From Dimorphilus gyrociliatus (lineage: Eukaryota > Annelida > Polychaeta > Dinophilidae), in the NCBI GenBank assembly GCA_904063045.1, contig CAJFCJ010000011.1, forward strand, positions 434,001 to 498,000: 64,000 bases of DNA, in the 5' to 3' direction. Numbering within the stretch: the first letter of the stretch is position 1; every line of letters begins with the position of its first letter. The notes beneath the pieces were generated by a model. It searched no databases. It saw only the letters and a program-made list of their open reading frames with translations, and was not told the origin of the DNA. Positions 29,561 to 42,177 of this stretch are shown here, piece by piece. The position numbers and the translations under genes are program-made.

Positions 29561-30983
29561 TTAACGAATTGTCTCACCGGAAATCTGTGAAAAATTTAAC
29601 GAATCAGTTAAAACTATAAACTGCTCTTTATCATAATCCTTTCTTTTTACAACCCACAAATCTGAATGTGAGTGTTGAACTATTAACTCGCTATAATCAC
29701 TTTCATTGCTGAAAAAGTAGCATATTAGATATTAGACAAAATAATACATTCTTTAAGAAAAACTACTAACAATTTCCATGTATAATGCATATCTGCTATC
29801 AAGGAGCATGCTGGTTCAACGATTGATTTATTGCTACGTTTTGATGAGAAGTCAGCTCCGTTAATATATATGTAGGTAGGAGAAGAGGAGTTTCTGTATA
29901 TAAGGTAATGAAGTTTTCTGTAAATATCAAAAGCAATCTCTACTTACTCTTGCTTTCTTGAAATCCATTCTTCATATATATCCGTGGCTAGAGCACTTTG
30001 TTGTACGTCTAAGTAGTCGTGAATGTTTCGAAACCATTGTTCATTGGGAGGCGTCTTCCCATTAACCAGCATACATAATGTACTGGACAAAGCTGCATAA
30101 ACAACTAAGTGGTAGGATTTAACAACTTCATTACCATTACAAATATGGACTAGGGGAAGTGTAGGTTTATTATCCTTGCTTAAATCGGACGGTCCATGTA
30201 AAAATTTACCATACTGGTTAATCTTTGGTGTCCCAGCTTCATTTGTAGTTTCCCTGCTTCTGGGTAATAGGCACTTAGTGACGTAGTAATACAAAATACG
30301 CATATCTGAGTGGTGCAGTCCACTCCAAACTATTTCGTCATTAAAGAATAAGGCTGTACATGCTATATCAGAAAAAGAGGATGACAATCTATTCATGGAG
30401 CAATAGACTCTCATAAAATTATTCTTCTCAAGACAGAAGAACTTCATATAGCCCTCTGCATTCAGCAGATTAAAAGAGCTAGCAGATAAGGTTGACAAGT
30501 ATGAATCAAAAAAACATTCTAAATACTTGGACAAGCAACTGTAGTCAGAATTATTATTTTTCAAAATATAGCTGCAGTTTCCATGAAAAAAGCAAAATGT
30601 CCTATATGCTATATTCAATATCGTTTGATAAAGACCGACACAGCATTTACTCTTCTTATTGTCGTTGATAACTGTCATAACAAAGCAAATGTTATCCTCC
30701 ACCACTTGGAAAACTTGACAAGTTGTGGTTGTGTATAGGTATTGACATGGTTCGTCTGTAAAGTCTTCTGTAAAGTTGATTACTGCTTCGGACAATCCTA
30801 CTATTCTGCTTTTGATCATAACATCTTCAGACTTCGGGTGGAAGTATAGAATTTTGTCATCGGTCTAAATGGTAAAATTTTAAATATTTCATTACTATAT
30901 TTATAGGGTTAAAATCAAACCTTATCCTCGTCCAGAATTAGTTTTCCTCTAAAAATAAAAAAGTTTCCGAGCTTCGGCTCCAT
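29561..30983 (-). CDS. CCZ1: CCZ1, subunit of the MON1-CCZ1 Rab7 exchange factor
   Basis: Four exons: 30921-30983, 29948-30864, 29771-29893, 29561-29708 (416 residues; human CCZ1 482). The N-terminus FFIFRGK and KILYFHP matches human FFIYNPR and KILFYHP. Then come VGLSEAVINFTEDF (human VGLCEAIVQFTRTF), ALFFNDEIVWSGLHHSDMR (human AFLYNDQLIWSGLEQDDMR), YGKFLHGPSDL and LHLVVYAA-like YHLVVYAALS. The C-terminal exon ends with DLWVVKRKD, matching human DYWVVGKKSD. In all animals studied CCZ1 pairs with MON1 to load Rab7 with GTP on late endosomes and drive endosome maturation. The spacing to the divergent zinc-knuckle gene is about 800 bases. Every intron phase agrees, so identity and structure are solid. 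Confidence 0.93.
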
Positions 30984-31788
30984 TTGTCTTTTTTGTTCAG
31001 AGTGATATAGTGGCGAACTTGCCAATTGCAAGCTTCTCCTTTCAATCGAACATAAAGATCCTCCCAAAAATAAAAATCCATCAGATGTCGCTAAAGTATT
31101 TGATGACACATTTGATGAGAAACCAACTGAAAATCAACAAATTGTTGTCTATAGTAATTTAAATTTGATTGGTAGAAAATCTAATCCAATATTATCCAGC
31201 ACATAAGTCTTTTTTACTCTTCGTTTACGAATTTTTACGACACATATAAAATAATAGGAAAAGACTTCTTTATAGGATTCGAAATTTCAAACTTTATTTC
31301 AGTTTAGAATTGATAAACGTTGCGCTTAGACTTAAAATTAATGATCTTCCTTTACTTTTAGTATGACGTATTATCATATGTAGGTTTCAACAAAATTTAT
31401 TTTTTGCTAAAATAAGTTATGAAATACGCTTTATATTTAATTTATAACTTCATAAATAACAAACAATGCATGTTTGTAGCCATTTTGAAAACAATTTTTA
31501 TAGGTCTATTCCCTTATACATCTAATCACAAAAACATTGAGCAATGTCAAAAGTACCTACATGCGCATGCTCATTAAACGTGCAACTTTAAGAGCAGCCA
31601 TTGCGTTACAAAAGTTTCACAAACACCTTTCAATTGCTTTATCAAAATTGGTAAAGATTTGTATCTATTTCAACTATTTCCGATAATTGCGAGAGGCGAT
31701 AATTTCAAAAAAAAAAACAGAAATAGATTATTTTCAGGAAGTATCTACTTTTAAGTGAAATTACTTTTCAAACTATCTGGCACAAACA
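30984..31788. other. Shared upstream region of CCZ1 (-) and zinc-knuckle gene (+)
   Basis: These 0.8 kb lie between two divergent start codons. The sequence GCATGCGCATGCTCATT near 31565 stands out as a CG-containing alternating motif in AT-rich DNA and may be a promoter element for one or both genes. No coding signal was seen. Confidence 0.5.
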
Positions 31789-33632
31789 ATGAATTCTCTC
31801 ACTGTCAGCCAGCCAAAAGTAAACATTAGAGGATTGTTGTGTAACCAAATATTTAATCCCACAAAATTCGTCGCAGTCGTCGAATCAGATCAGGAGATAA
31901 AGGTAGTCGACGACAATTGTGTATTAATAAAGGGGCAACGCTTAATGATACACTATCGGCACACGAAAGAAAACGGAGTCTTCATGGAAGAAGAGCCAAA
32001 CGGAACTGTACATGTATATGAGAATGAAAGAAATAGATATTCTGCTATTAATCGATCAAAACTTCAATTTGTAAATGAATTTGGAAACTGTGTCTTAAGG
32101 GTTAGTCGAAAATCAAGAAGATACATTTGTTTGGATCTTCGAAAGAGAATAAATTCCGTTTGGCCTTCTTCTATAGCTGAGTATTTCAAGACTTTTCGTG
32201 CCGTTAGTGTTCAGTATCAAGACGTGGAGGGAGTTCTCCATGTAACTCCAGAAGTCACCCCTGAGTGGACCAAAGTTCTAAATGAAATTGAAGTGGAAGA
32301 CAATTTCTACAAGAGAACTAAAAGTTTACGAACGATTAGCCCATCATATACTTCATCTCCTGATTCTGACTGGTCAGATGTCATTCTTCAGTTGAATTCT
32401 ACTGAAATCTTACCGACTGTCGACGAATTGAAACGTTCAGTGGAATCGTATCGAAACCAGAGCAAAACTTGTGGTACAAAGAAATCTCTGGACAGTGATA
32501 CAACTCATGATTACGATCAGACGATTAAAATGACTGTTATTGAAAGAACACGAAAAACCTTTAAAGCTGTTATGGAAACATGTATACAGGAAAGTGATAA
32601 AGCTATTTTGCAGAAACAAGTTATTCAAGATCTAAATGAAAATCCTGATGTAATTATGACTGAATTAGAGAGATTAAAAAGAGAAAATGTAGTAAAATTT
32701 GAGATTTGCACTTTACTAAACTTTTATATCAATGCCAGCGTCACTGTTTCTGATTCTTGTCATCCTGTAATTACTGAATTGTGCGAATGGGTTATTTTCA
32801 GGGTTGTTAAAAAGAGTTTAGGTTGCTTTGAAGCTATAGACTGCTTATCAGAATTAATTGCAAATGAAGGTGCATCTGTATTAAAAAAATATTGTCCAAA
32901 GGCTGTGAAAAAATTATTAGCTTTCCTTGAGCAACAAAAGTCAACTTCCTTTAATAGTAAAGCTTGGAATCAAATAATCGACTGTTTTGATTACAATTGC
33001 AGCGAGGAATTACCTTTTGCTTCAAACTTGGACGGCAAAAGCGAAACTTTCGGCAGGTAAGCAACTAGCCTAGCAGATATAAGGATTAAAAACTCTCGAT
33101 TTTCAGTCAAAGAAAGCGAAGGTCCAAAGAACACAAGGTTCTAAAGATTTTAGATCTATTTTTATTTTTAAATTTCATAGTTTCATAGCAAGTAGTGATA
33201 AATTATTGTTTTAAAGAGCTCTGAGAAGCAGCTAGGAGAAAAGAATGAAATAGAAATAGTTAAGGCAGAACCGATGAACAGTAAGTCAGACTCTTTGATG
33301 AATCAAGTTTAATGTTTATTTGATTGGATTATAGAATGTATAACAGTAATCCAAGCTGATTTTCTTCAGATAATAAGAAAAATGAGATATATTTTGAAAA
33401 TCAAATTCCCAAACGAATTACTCATTCCGGTAGAATGAGCGTAGCATCTAGAATTGAAAAATCTGCAGAGGTACTTAACATCCAGCGTGGAAGTAATTCT
33501 AAACATGAATCAGACGATGAAACGAAAGATTACTGGAAACCAAACCATAGAAAACGTGCTTGTGGTATATGTTACTCAAGAGAACATAAAACCATTGATT
33601 GCGAAGATAGGAAGGCTTTTCTTGCTTCATAA
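31789..33632 (+). CDS. Unknown protein with C-terminal CCHC zinc knuckle
   Basis: Four exons: 31789-33056, 33107-33137, 33217-33280, 33370-33632 (541 residues, frame closed). I do not recognise the family. Residues 1-160 are strand-rich and look globular, with few low-complexity runs (NRYSAINRSK, SVWPSSIAEYF). Residues 160-260 are Ser-rich and probably disordered. Residues 240-410 are predicted mostly helical, like a small armadillo- or MIF4G-type fold (ICTLLNFYINASVTV, CHPVITELCEWVIFRVV). After a basic KRRSKEHK patch, the last exon holds RKRACGICYSREHKTIDC, a perfect C-x2-C-x4-H-x4-C knuckle, 13 residues from the end. A role in RNA or single-strand binding is possible by analogy with other knuckles, nothing more. 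It starts at the first ATG after the divergent CCZ1 promoter. Confidence 0.75.
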
Positions 33633-34428
33633 TTAGTATATTAGTTCTAGTGATCCACAAGATTTTGTTATTATTTAATTTAGATATGTGTAAGTATTAG
33701 TATAAGTATGGCATTATTCCAATTTCACCATAAGCTTAAGTGATCTCATAATCTCTTGCTTCCTTTGACTTTTAAAAAATAATAAGGATGTCTTTTCACC
33801 TTATTTGCCGTGTTCAAATTTTGATACTTTTATATTGCTAATAACCTGCAGAATATATAATGCTCTATTACTATTAAGTAATCGAATTGTAAGTTACTTT
33901 TTTTGAATCTTTTACAAATGTTACTCACATGACCTCTCTTGTGTCAATAAGTAATTGACTGGATGAATTATAATCTAATGATGTGTAATTTCCGAGCCAG
34001 AAATTATATTTTGAAAGTTTAGACCTGTTTGATATATGTATTTTACATATATTAAGATTGTATTCATCTTCATTTAGAGTTTATTTGAGATCTGATTTTT
34101 TGTTGGCAATATTATTGCGTAACGAATCGTAATTTATTGATGACATATATCATACTGTGTGTCCGAACTGAAATTTAATTTAAAAGACACCTAATGAATT
34201 TCCTTCAAAAATTTATTAAAGTATTATTTTTCTTGATACAAGTTTTTGTTATCATGTATTACATAAATATTTCGATTTTAAATAATGTAGAAAGAATTTC
34301 TCAAAGTTCAGAATTGATAGTTGTCGACAGTAAACGATTATTTATAAATTTAGCATATTTGTTTATGTTTTTATATGCTATTGGCATCTTTTTGTTAAAA
34401 CGTTTATTTTTGGTAATAATAAAACATT
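33633..34428. other. Intergenic, 0.8 kb, convergent 3' ends
   Basis: This AT-rich gap separates the stop codons of the zinc-knuckle gene (+) and DNAJB13 (-). An open frame of 85 codons at 34194-34451 (+) encodes two hydrophobic stretches but overlaps the DNAJB13 stop and has no support. Confidence 0.5.
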
Positions 34429-35844
34429 TTATAGCAACAACGCTTTTTTAACCAAGTCTTTTCTTTCCGTATTCAAAGTTTTAGGAAATTCAATATCGAA
34501 TTCTAAAATAAGATCTCCTTTCTGCTCTGGATTAGAACTAATAGGCATACCTTCCCTTGGTACAGTTTTGATGTATCCAGGCTTAATGATATCATTTATT
34601 GGAATATATAAGGTTCTTTCGTCTAGCGTTAAAATCTCAACAACATGACCTGTCAATGCTCGTCCAAGTGGTACATTTGCTTTATGGATCAGGTTTGAAC
34701 CCTCCCTTCTAAATCTGTTCAGAATCAAAAATATTAACCATAGCTCTCTAATAAAGCTAAGATTAATTTTTTTTTACCTTGGGTGCGACTTATCTTTCAA
34801 AATGAATACAATATCGGCGGGAATCTTGTTTGGTCCCTGGTCGCCTTCTTGAGGAAAAGTTACTCGAGTATTTGGTAACCATCCCTTTTTAACAGTTATC
34901 GTCAAAATCTTATCTCTTATTGATGATGTATGTCCATCATCGTTCATGACTTTCCTAGAAATTTTCATTTTCTTTGTGCAGCCATGGAAGACTTCTTCTA
35001 GGGACAGTGCTAGATCTCTCTCGATTGGATTATCCTGTTTCTTAGCTCCACGTCCATGAAGCCCTCCAAAACTCCAGTGAAGATCTCCATCTAATCTATC
35101 ATAGTACTCTAAGAAAACAACAAGCCATTATTTTTGAGAAAATTTGGAATACTAATAGGAACTTAAATCATTGGCAGGAGGTTTTGATAAGGGACACTTT
35201 TTTAATTCAAACTATATAATGAATACATATAGCTAATAGAAATTACTATATTAGCAAAGGAATACAAATTTGGAGAAGGGGCGACGGAAAATATTATTTT
35301 ATTTTTCTTGTAGGACAAACACTCACTATATTCTGCGTTTTAGTGTTTTGCATAAAGTTAAATAATTATAAGACTTGATTGAAAAAGATTTTCAGTGGCT
35401 CATGTTTCATTTGAAATTTTTGGTAAACTATTTGAAGTACTACCTTGAAATGGATTATCTCCTCCAAAAAATTCTCGAAATACTTTGTGACCATCACCAT
35501 GGAAAGAATAGCCACATGTCCAAGCACCTCCTTCACCTTGGTTATCTGGAACCCCGCTTTTCAAACCTTCTTCACCAAACTGATCGTATACTGCCTTTTT
35601 TCTTGCTTTATTTGTTAATTAATTCTTTTAAATGTTTCTTATTTTTATTAAATAAAATTCTTAACTCACGATCACTTAAAACATCATATGCTTCTGCTAT
35701 CAATCGAAATTTTTCTACCGCTTCTTGACTGTCAGCGTTCTTTAGTGGATGATATCTCTGGGCTTCTTTCTTATAAGCTTTTTTAATATCGGCGTCTGAT
35801 GCACTTCTTGTCAGCTTAAGAATGCTATAATAATCCTGACCCAT
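34429..35844 (-). CDS. DNAJB13: DNAJB13, radial-spoke J-domain protein (RSP16)
   Basis: Four exons: 35670-35844, 35444-35605, 34778-35108, 34429-34714 (317 residues; human 316). The J domain begins [11 protein letters not shown] and carries HPLK where catalytic J proteins have HPD. This loss is a hallmark of DNAJB13, so it is expected, not damage. A glycine-rich linker ([25 protein letters not shown]) and two C-terminal client-binding domains follow, with [37 protein letters not shown] and [12 protein letters not shown]. It lacks the zinc-finger region of type I DNAJ. In animals the protein sits in the radial spoke neck of motile 9+2 axonemes. It begins 281 bases from the start of OSBPL9 on the opposite strand. 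The in-frame ATG at 35901 is possible but the MGQDYY start is conserved. Confidence 0.96.
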
Positions 35845-36125
35845 CTTGATTAACAAAGTGTTTTGCCTAGCTGTTATGGTTTGATGTAACCTTGACGACA
35901 ATCACTAGAACAACGCAGCTGATTGGTTGAAAAATACTGCCACACATTTAGTCTTTCAAATTTACTCGTTCGATGACTTTACCTAAAAAGTTTCATAATA
36001 AAATTAATTTTAGTCTAGGATTTATTTGTTTAAACTATTAGCTAAAATCAAATATAGGCTTATGGAATGACAAACTGAAACTAGTGCCATCTGAATATGA
36101 AATTCAAAAAAGCTCAACAACTAAG
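35845..36125. promoter_or_regulatory. Compact bidirectional promoter, DNAJB13/OSBPL9
   Basis: Only 281 bases separate the two divergent start codons, so core promoters must overlap or be very close. No clear TATA box is conserved in position for either gene. Inference from spacing only. Confidence 0.5.
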
Positions 36126-39100
36126 ATGGCGATTAGAGAGGGGCCGCTGAGTAAATGGACTAATGTAATGAAAGGATGGCAATACAGGTGGTTTGTATTG
36201 GAAAATGAAACTGGATTGCTTAGCTATTACACTGTGAGTTGAAGTGGGGTTTTCCTAATTTTTTTTCTTCTCGGTAACGTAGATTTCTCTCATTAAATGC
36301 TCGCTGACGTGTTAGTCATCAGTATTCTTCGGTTGATTCTTTATTTTCGTAATTAAATTTACTAGTAAAATTACTCAAACAAATGACTGAAATTCATGCA
36401 TAATTGAAAATAATTAATGTACCACATCACTGTAACCAAGGAATTATGTGTCAACTTTCTACAGACAAAGGAAAAACGAATAAAAGGGACCAAGCGTGGA
36501 AGTATTCGCCTCAAGGTAAAACTATATTACTTGTATAGCTGTAAACAATTTACACAGACTTTGATTAGTGCGTAATTAAATTTCAAAATAAATTATTATT
36601 TTTCTAGTCTGCGCTAATAGGCGTTGATGATGAAGATGATTGCACTTTTACGATAACAGTTGAAAGCAAAACATATCACTTTCAGAGTAGGTTTAAATTA
36701 TTGATTAAGATAATAATTAAGTTTAAAGTAAAATCTTAACAGCAAGGGATTCGAAAGAGAAAGATAATTGGATAGCAGATCTCCAAATTTGTATCGATAG
36801 TCAAACATTACTAACAATGAAAGTAAGTTGAAAATATCTGATTGAGAGTTTACTTGTGCAGAATATTTATTTCTATCATTCTTTCCGTATTTTTTCATGT
36901 TTTTCATTTGTCCTATATTTATAGTTAAGTAAAAACATGAATGAAATTTCATAATATTTGTTCTTTATGGCATTTATTGATGTTTTATTTTTGATATATA
37001 AAGTAATTTGAGGTAAATTGAAAAGATATTTTGTTATATTATTCTTATTTTTATTTTATTTTCTACAAAAAAAAAGAACAGCTTGCGAATGTTTTTTCTT
37101 TTTTTATTTTTATTTTTTCATCGTACCTCCATAATTGTAATTCGATATTCTGTATTATTTAAAGTGGAATTGTTGGCCAGTTCGTAGAGAATTTTTCAAA
37201 AGAAATGCACTGTTGTTTATTCAGTAATAATAGTAATAATATTAGTAATATATTTTTTCCTTTAGAATAGGGAAAACTATTCAAAATCATTGGAAAATTT
37301 CGACAAAAAACTATTAGAAAGTGATGGATATTTACAATTATTGATCTCGGGTGTTCAGGTGTGTCTACTTTACGTTTCATTAAGTAGGCAGGTCTAACTA
37401 ACGCTTTATCAAAAAAAAAAAAATCAGGGATTAGAAGAACGCATAGAACTGTGCGCTGATGACGAGAGCGCAAATAAATTGAGAGAAATTCGAGATGCAA
37501 GCCAAAACTTGATTGAAACAGTAAAACATAGTATTGTTTTATTACAAATGGCAAAGGTATGTACAATATATCAACAATATACTATTTTTAATAAACATGT
37601 TGAAGGTTATTAAATCCATATATAATATTTTTATTTTAATGTCTTCATAAAAAAATAGCAAAACATTATTGGTCTGCAAGAAGCAGGAGTATTAGAGTTC
37701 AGCCAACAGTGTCAAGTAACTGCTAATGTTAATGGTAATAACGGTAAGTTAATTAAAATTATCATATAAAGACATAGCTCAAAATATGTAATAATTGCAA
37801 TTGGACGATATTAAAATTAAAACGAAATAATATACTCTTATCCTATTTAATGGTGATTTATCGGGGGAAATCGAATGAATTAGTTCATAAAAATGCTGAA
37901 AAGAAATCTAAGTCAAAGAAGAAAGGTATTTTATGAAGTCAGAAATCACTTATTGTAATTAATATCTATTTTATCCTATAATCTAGGGTACTTATTGAAA
38001 AGTTTTTTACCTTTTTGTAAGCTTTTAGTAATGCTTTTTAGAATCTTTTTAGAAAATTTTTAAATCCATTATCATCGTGGACTGCCCTAATTATAGTATA
38101 TTTTATGTTTTTTCATAAAATACAGGTAGTAAAAATAGTCCAACTATGCCTAAACGTGTAGCGAATAAAACTCCTGAATTTAGTTCGGAAAGTGAGGATG
38201 ACTTTTTTGATGCTGATGATGGAATTGCAAATGCTAATGTAAAAGAAGATAAAAAAACTGCGAAAACAGAAGCTGAAATCAATGGGTTAGTGTATTTCTT
38301 GCTAAAAAACTGTTTAATAAAATTGCCTAATTATTATATAATTTATCTCTTATAGTGTGGATCACACTGTCACTGATCTGACGAGATTTGATGGTAAATA
38401 TTTTGAAAATAAAAATATCTATTAAATATAATTTCATGTTGATTATATGTTTGTATAATTTTCAGATTACTATGATATTAATAATGAAGAAGACTGTGAG
38501 TTGTATAATACAATTGTATTTTATATATTTGTATACTATGGAAAATAAATATAATTAATTGCAGTGGGGAGTGTTGAGCAGCAGCATGGAAGTCTAATCC
38601 GGCATCTTCTTTCTCAAGTACGGATAGGGATGGATCTGACAAAAATAACTCTTCCAACGTTTATTTTAGAAAGACGGTCACTCTTAGAAATGTTTGCTGA
38701 TTTTCTGGCTCATCCTGATTTATGGTGTGCTATCGCTGATGGGGAGACTCCCGAGGACAGAATGGTTGCATGTCTTCGATGGTACTTGTCAGCATTTCAT
38801 GCTGGAAGAAATGCATCAATTGCTAAAAAGCCATACAATCCAATACTAGGTGAAATTTTTCAATGCCACTATGATATGGAAAGGTTTTTTCCAAATAGCG
38901 GTGAAAAGGAAGTTAAAGATGGTCCGGTAGCCTGGGCTAAAGAGAGAGATGTTTCCATCGTAGCTGAACAAGTCTCTCATCACCCGCCCATCTCAGCCTT
39001 CTATGCAGAGAATGTATCCAAGAGACTTTCATTAAATGCCCATATCTGGACGAAATCCAAATTTTTAGGTTTATCTATAGGAGTATCTATGGTTGGAAAA

Positions 39101-39703
39101 GCCGTTTTATCAGTTTTAGATCATAACGAGGAATATACTATTTCTTTTCCTTCTTGCTACGGACGAGCAATCTTAACTACGCCTTGGATGGAATTAGGTG
39201 GAAAAACTCAAATAACTTGTAATACAGGTTATACTGCAAACATAGATTTTCACTCTAAACCGTTCTATGGAGGCAAGAAGCATACTATTACGGCTGATAT
39301 CATGCCACCTGGAGGTCAACCGAAAAGTAAGCCGCTTCTAAGTGTTCAAGGGGAATGGAATGGTGTTATGCAAGCAACTTGGTTGGCCACTAATAAAACT
39401 GAATTATTTCTTGATACACAAAAAATGAATGTTCATCCTAAAAGTATTAGACCAATTGCAGATCAAGATGTTCACGAATCAAGACAAATGTGGAAATACG
39501 TAACATATTATCTGGCAAAAAAGGATGTTTTACATGCTACCGAGCATAAATCGAAATTGGAGCAAAAACAAAGAGAAGAAGCTAAAGCTAGAAAAGAAAC
39601 AGGTGCAGAATGGAAGCAGAGAGTCTTTGACTGTATTGGCGATGATTATTTTTATAAAACTCCTTTGAAGGATAGAATTGAAATTCATCATTCCAATAAT
39701 TAG
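36126..39703 (+). CDS. OSBPL9: OSBPL9 (ORP9), oxysterol-binding protein-related lipid transfer protein
   Basis: Twelve exons: 36126-36233, 36465-36515, 36608-36686, 36743-36822, 37266-37358, 37428-37556, 37659-37743, 37884-37925, 38126-38285, 38356-38393, 38466-38495, 38565-39703 (677 residues; human 736). The PH domain starts [20 protein letters not shown], identical in that stretch to human ORP9. [12 protein letters not shown] contains a FFAT core (DFFDADD) for binding VAP proteins of the ER. The large last exon encodes the lipid-transfer domain with the OSBP signature [25 protein letters not shown] and [14 protein letters not shown]. Such proteins exchange phosphatidylserine or sterol for PI4P at ER-Golgi contacts. 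Introns are 43-450 bases. It is convergent with the SLC25 carrier gene downstream. Confidence 0.97.
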
Positions 39704-40344
39704 AAAATATTGACAATAACACTTGCTATTATAATGCTAAAATAATATAAAGAACTATAATACGTCGTTATAGTTATGTTAATGATAATTAAAGCAATGT
39801 TTATACAATTTCTGTTTTTGCATTTATACATATATTAAAGAAAATGGAAGCAAGAAAACGGGAAAAGGTGCTTGAAAGTAAATATCAAAAAAAATTAACT
39901 TTTTTCGAAATAGTTGAAAATGTCTAAAATATAAATTTTTTCAAAAGTCGCTTCTCAATCACAATCCTTATCGTTATCTTAAAATATATTCAATTGGGTA
40001 TTTTTTAAACGGTTTCCTCCCTCATGTTTTAAAAACAAAAGTAAATTTTTTTCATAACAAAATCAAGATAAATCAAATTTATGAAGTATAAAATCATGAG
40101 ACTCGTGTCATATTTTTAGTAAAAAGCAGTATAAAATCGAAATAAAAATTTATAAAAATTAAGTAATTGTAAACCAATTGTTTCCTTAAGTATTGGTGGT
40201 CTTTTTTAACTTTAGCTATAAAAATTTTGTGTCCTGAGAAGAGTTCCTTAAACTTTGATATTGAAAGATATTAGAAAATGTCTTAAAACATTTAGAAGGC
40301 TAGTTTCTTCTAGTACTAAAAAAACTACTTCTTGTTTTTCCTTT
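39704..40344. other. Intergenic, convergent 3' ends of OSBPL9 and SLC25
   Basis: These 0.64 kb are AT-rich. No coding signal was seen. It holds the two 3' untranslated regions. Confidence 0.5.
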
Positions 40345-41551
40345 TCAATCGTCTCTTAGTCCCCATTCAGAAACCTTACGATGAGCTGCTACCATGACAA
40401 CCATTGAGGAACCGTTTGATATGAATGATCGCATGACCCCTGGAAGCAAACCTCTATAAAGTCCAAAAAATCCTCCTCTTGAAGAAAATGTTTCTTTTAA
40501 CCGTTTCCAGCTCGATTGACGCTTGCCATAATCTCCTTGGACTTGAGCTTTCATGTATTCTATTGGCCATACCAAAAGCCATGCCATACTAGCTGCTATG
40601 CCAGAGGTCAAAAACGGCCCTAGCATTGGTCGGCTGAAGTGCTCTGGAAAGTGTCGTCGACCCGAATCGACGAGAATAAAGTAAGTTGTCATAAGACCGA
40701 GAGTTCGGGTCCACGTGACCGAAAAACCCTACATAAAAAATTGTTTTTTAGAAAATTATATGATTTCATTTATAAATTATATAATTTCTCTTGAAAACTA
40801 CTTACGGTATAAATATTTCGCAATTTCCAACCTTGCTGTGTTTGTCCCCTTATCTAAATAATAGATTCATTTTAATGATAATAAAATAATGAAGCCCATG
40901 GTTCTCACCTTTACGTACTCCAAAGGCGTTTCAATTATTGCACGCGCTGTAGATCCCAGTAAACCAGCCAAGACTACTCTTCTGTCAAAATATTACATCC
41001 TTAGGTTAATAATAGCTTGAATTAAATTATGATTTTCTTACGTTTGCAATCCAAAAGAACCTGGAATTTCTTTTCTAAACACTGGGTTATCCATATAAGT
41101 ATACCTGTAGTGACCCAATATTTTTTAATTTTAGACTAAATTTTACATTTATACTAACGCAGCTTCAAAAACGGCAAACTGGGAAGATCTGTATAAGCCT
41201 GATCCCCAAAGCGGAGGTATACATCCTCTAAAATAAGATAGAATTGTTTAAAGGGATTTATAATTATTATGACTACCTGTATAAACCTCGAATGCCTTGA
41301 TTTTTTAGGGTTTTGAGTAAAGTTTCGAACATTCCTCGTTTTTCGAACCCTTTTTGAGCTTGCATTTTGGTTTTTATTGTATCTAATGGATGACCAACGG
41401 CAACGCTAGTTGTTCCGTATAATATTCCGACTGATGGAAAAGGAAAATTCTTGATAGTTATAAAATCAAATTAAAGTTTGTTCATATTTTTACCTCCTAA
41501 TCCGATTGCCCCTTCTTTGAGCCAATGTCCTCTCTTTTCATTATGAGTCAT
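40345..41551 (-). CDS. Mitochondrial carrier family (SLC25) protein, subfamily unplaced
   Basis: Seven exons: 41494-41551, 41277-41430, 41159-41227, 41042-41104, 40909-40981, 40853... to 40806, and 40345-40728 (282 residues, frame closed). Three carrier repeats are present, each with the Px[D/E]xxK/R motif: HPLDTIKTKMQ, TPLEYVKIRGQ and WPIEYMKAQVQG. The matching RGLYRGxxP-type motifs follow repeats 1 and 3 (IRGLYRGCIPPLW, FGLYRGLLPGVMRSF). The fold is six membrane helices in the inner mitochondrial membrane. Glu in the second and third motifs in place of Asp, and Trp before the third, set it apart from nucleotide and phosphate carriers. I cannot assign a substrate. The N-terminus is short and basic. 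Divergent from the DBF4-like gene. Confidence 0.9.
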
Positions 41552-42177
41552 TTTAATGCAGTTTTAAAGAAAATAGCAAATATATAAGTTAATTTGTTTG
41601 CGAAGTGTCAAAAATTTCGAAAGTGTATATTATCGCTCCGATTAAAGTGGAAAAGGAATATATTTTTAAATATGTACAAAACAAACTGGGTTTTGTAATA
41701 GTTTAAAGATTCTTTTTAGTTTTATAGTTTTATTTCTTTTCGTTGAAAAAAATATCTCTGCTTCAGTTTTATGGTGATCACTGAATCTGATAAGCTCCAA
41801 GATCTTAATAGAATAACAACTCTAATGCCATCTGGCGGATAAGTTAGTCAACAAAATGGCCGCCATCATAAACAATAATAGACAGTAAAACTTGGATTAA
41901 CGTCATGATTACTGCTTCTATAGAAGTAGTAGAACAATGATCACAATATCATAGTTTTAACGTATCGAGAAAACATATTTTTATTGGCGGAAAAAGGCCA
42001 CATTCGAACATAGTCGAAATCTTAATATCAGTCTGTCTTCTGTTCTGTTCGATGAGAAGCCTTATAAATTAGAATACTTTTTAACCCTTCCAGGTAAAGC
42101 ATTTATTTTTAAGCCAATTTTTAAGATAACACTTTAAAAATAATATGCACTTCTTCAAAGGATTGTAGTTATGAAAA
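41552..42177. promoter_or_regulatory. Shared upstream region of SLC25 (-) and DBF4-like gene (+)
   Basis: These 626 bases separate two divergent start codons and must carry both promoters. GGCGGATAAGTTAGTC and AAAATGGCCGCCAT near 41830-41865 are the only GC-rich words; AAAATGGCCGCCAT contains a YY1-like core (inference). Confidence 0.45.

Noticed and set aside
34194-34451. 85-codon hydrophobic frame on the plus strand
   Set aside because: It overlaps the DNAJB13 stop codon, is Phe/Ile-rich as expected from AT-rich DNA, and has no introns or motif.
35822-35844. DNAJB13 as a broken J protein because of HPL
   Set aside because: HPL is the conserved state in this ortholog group.
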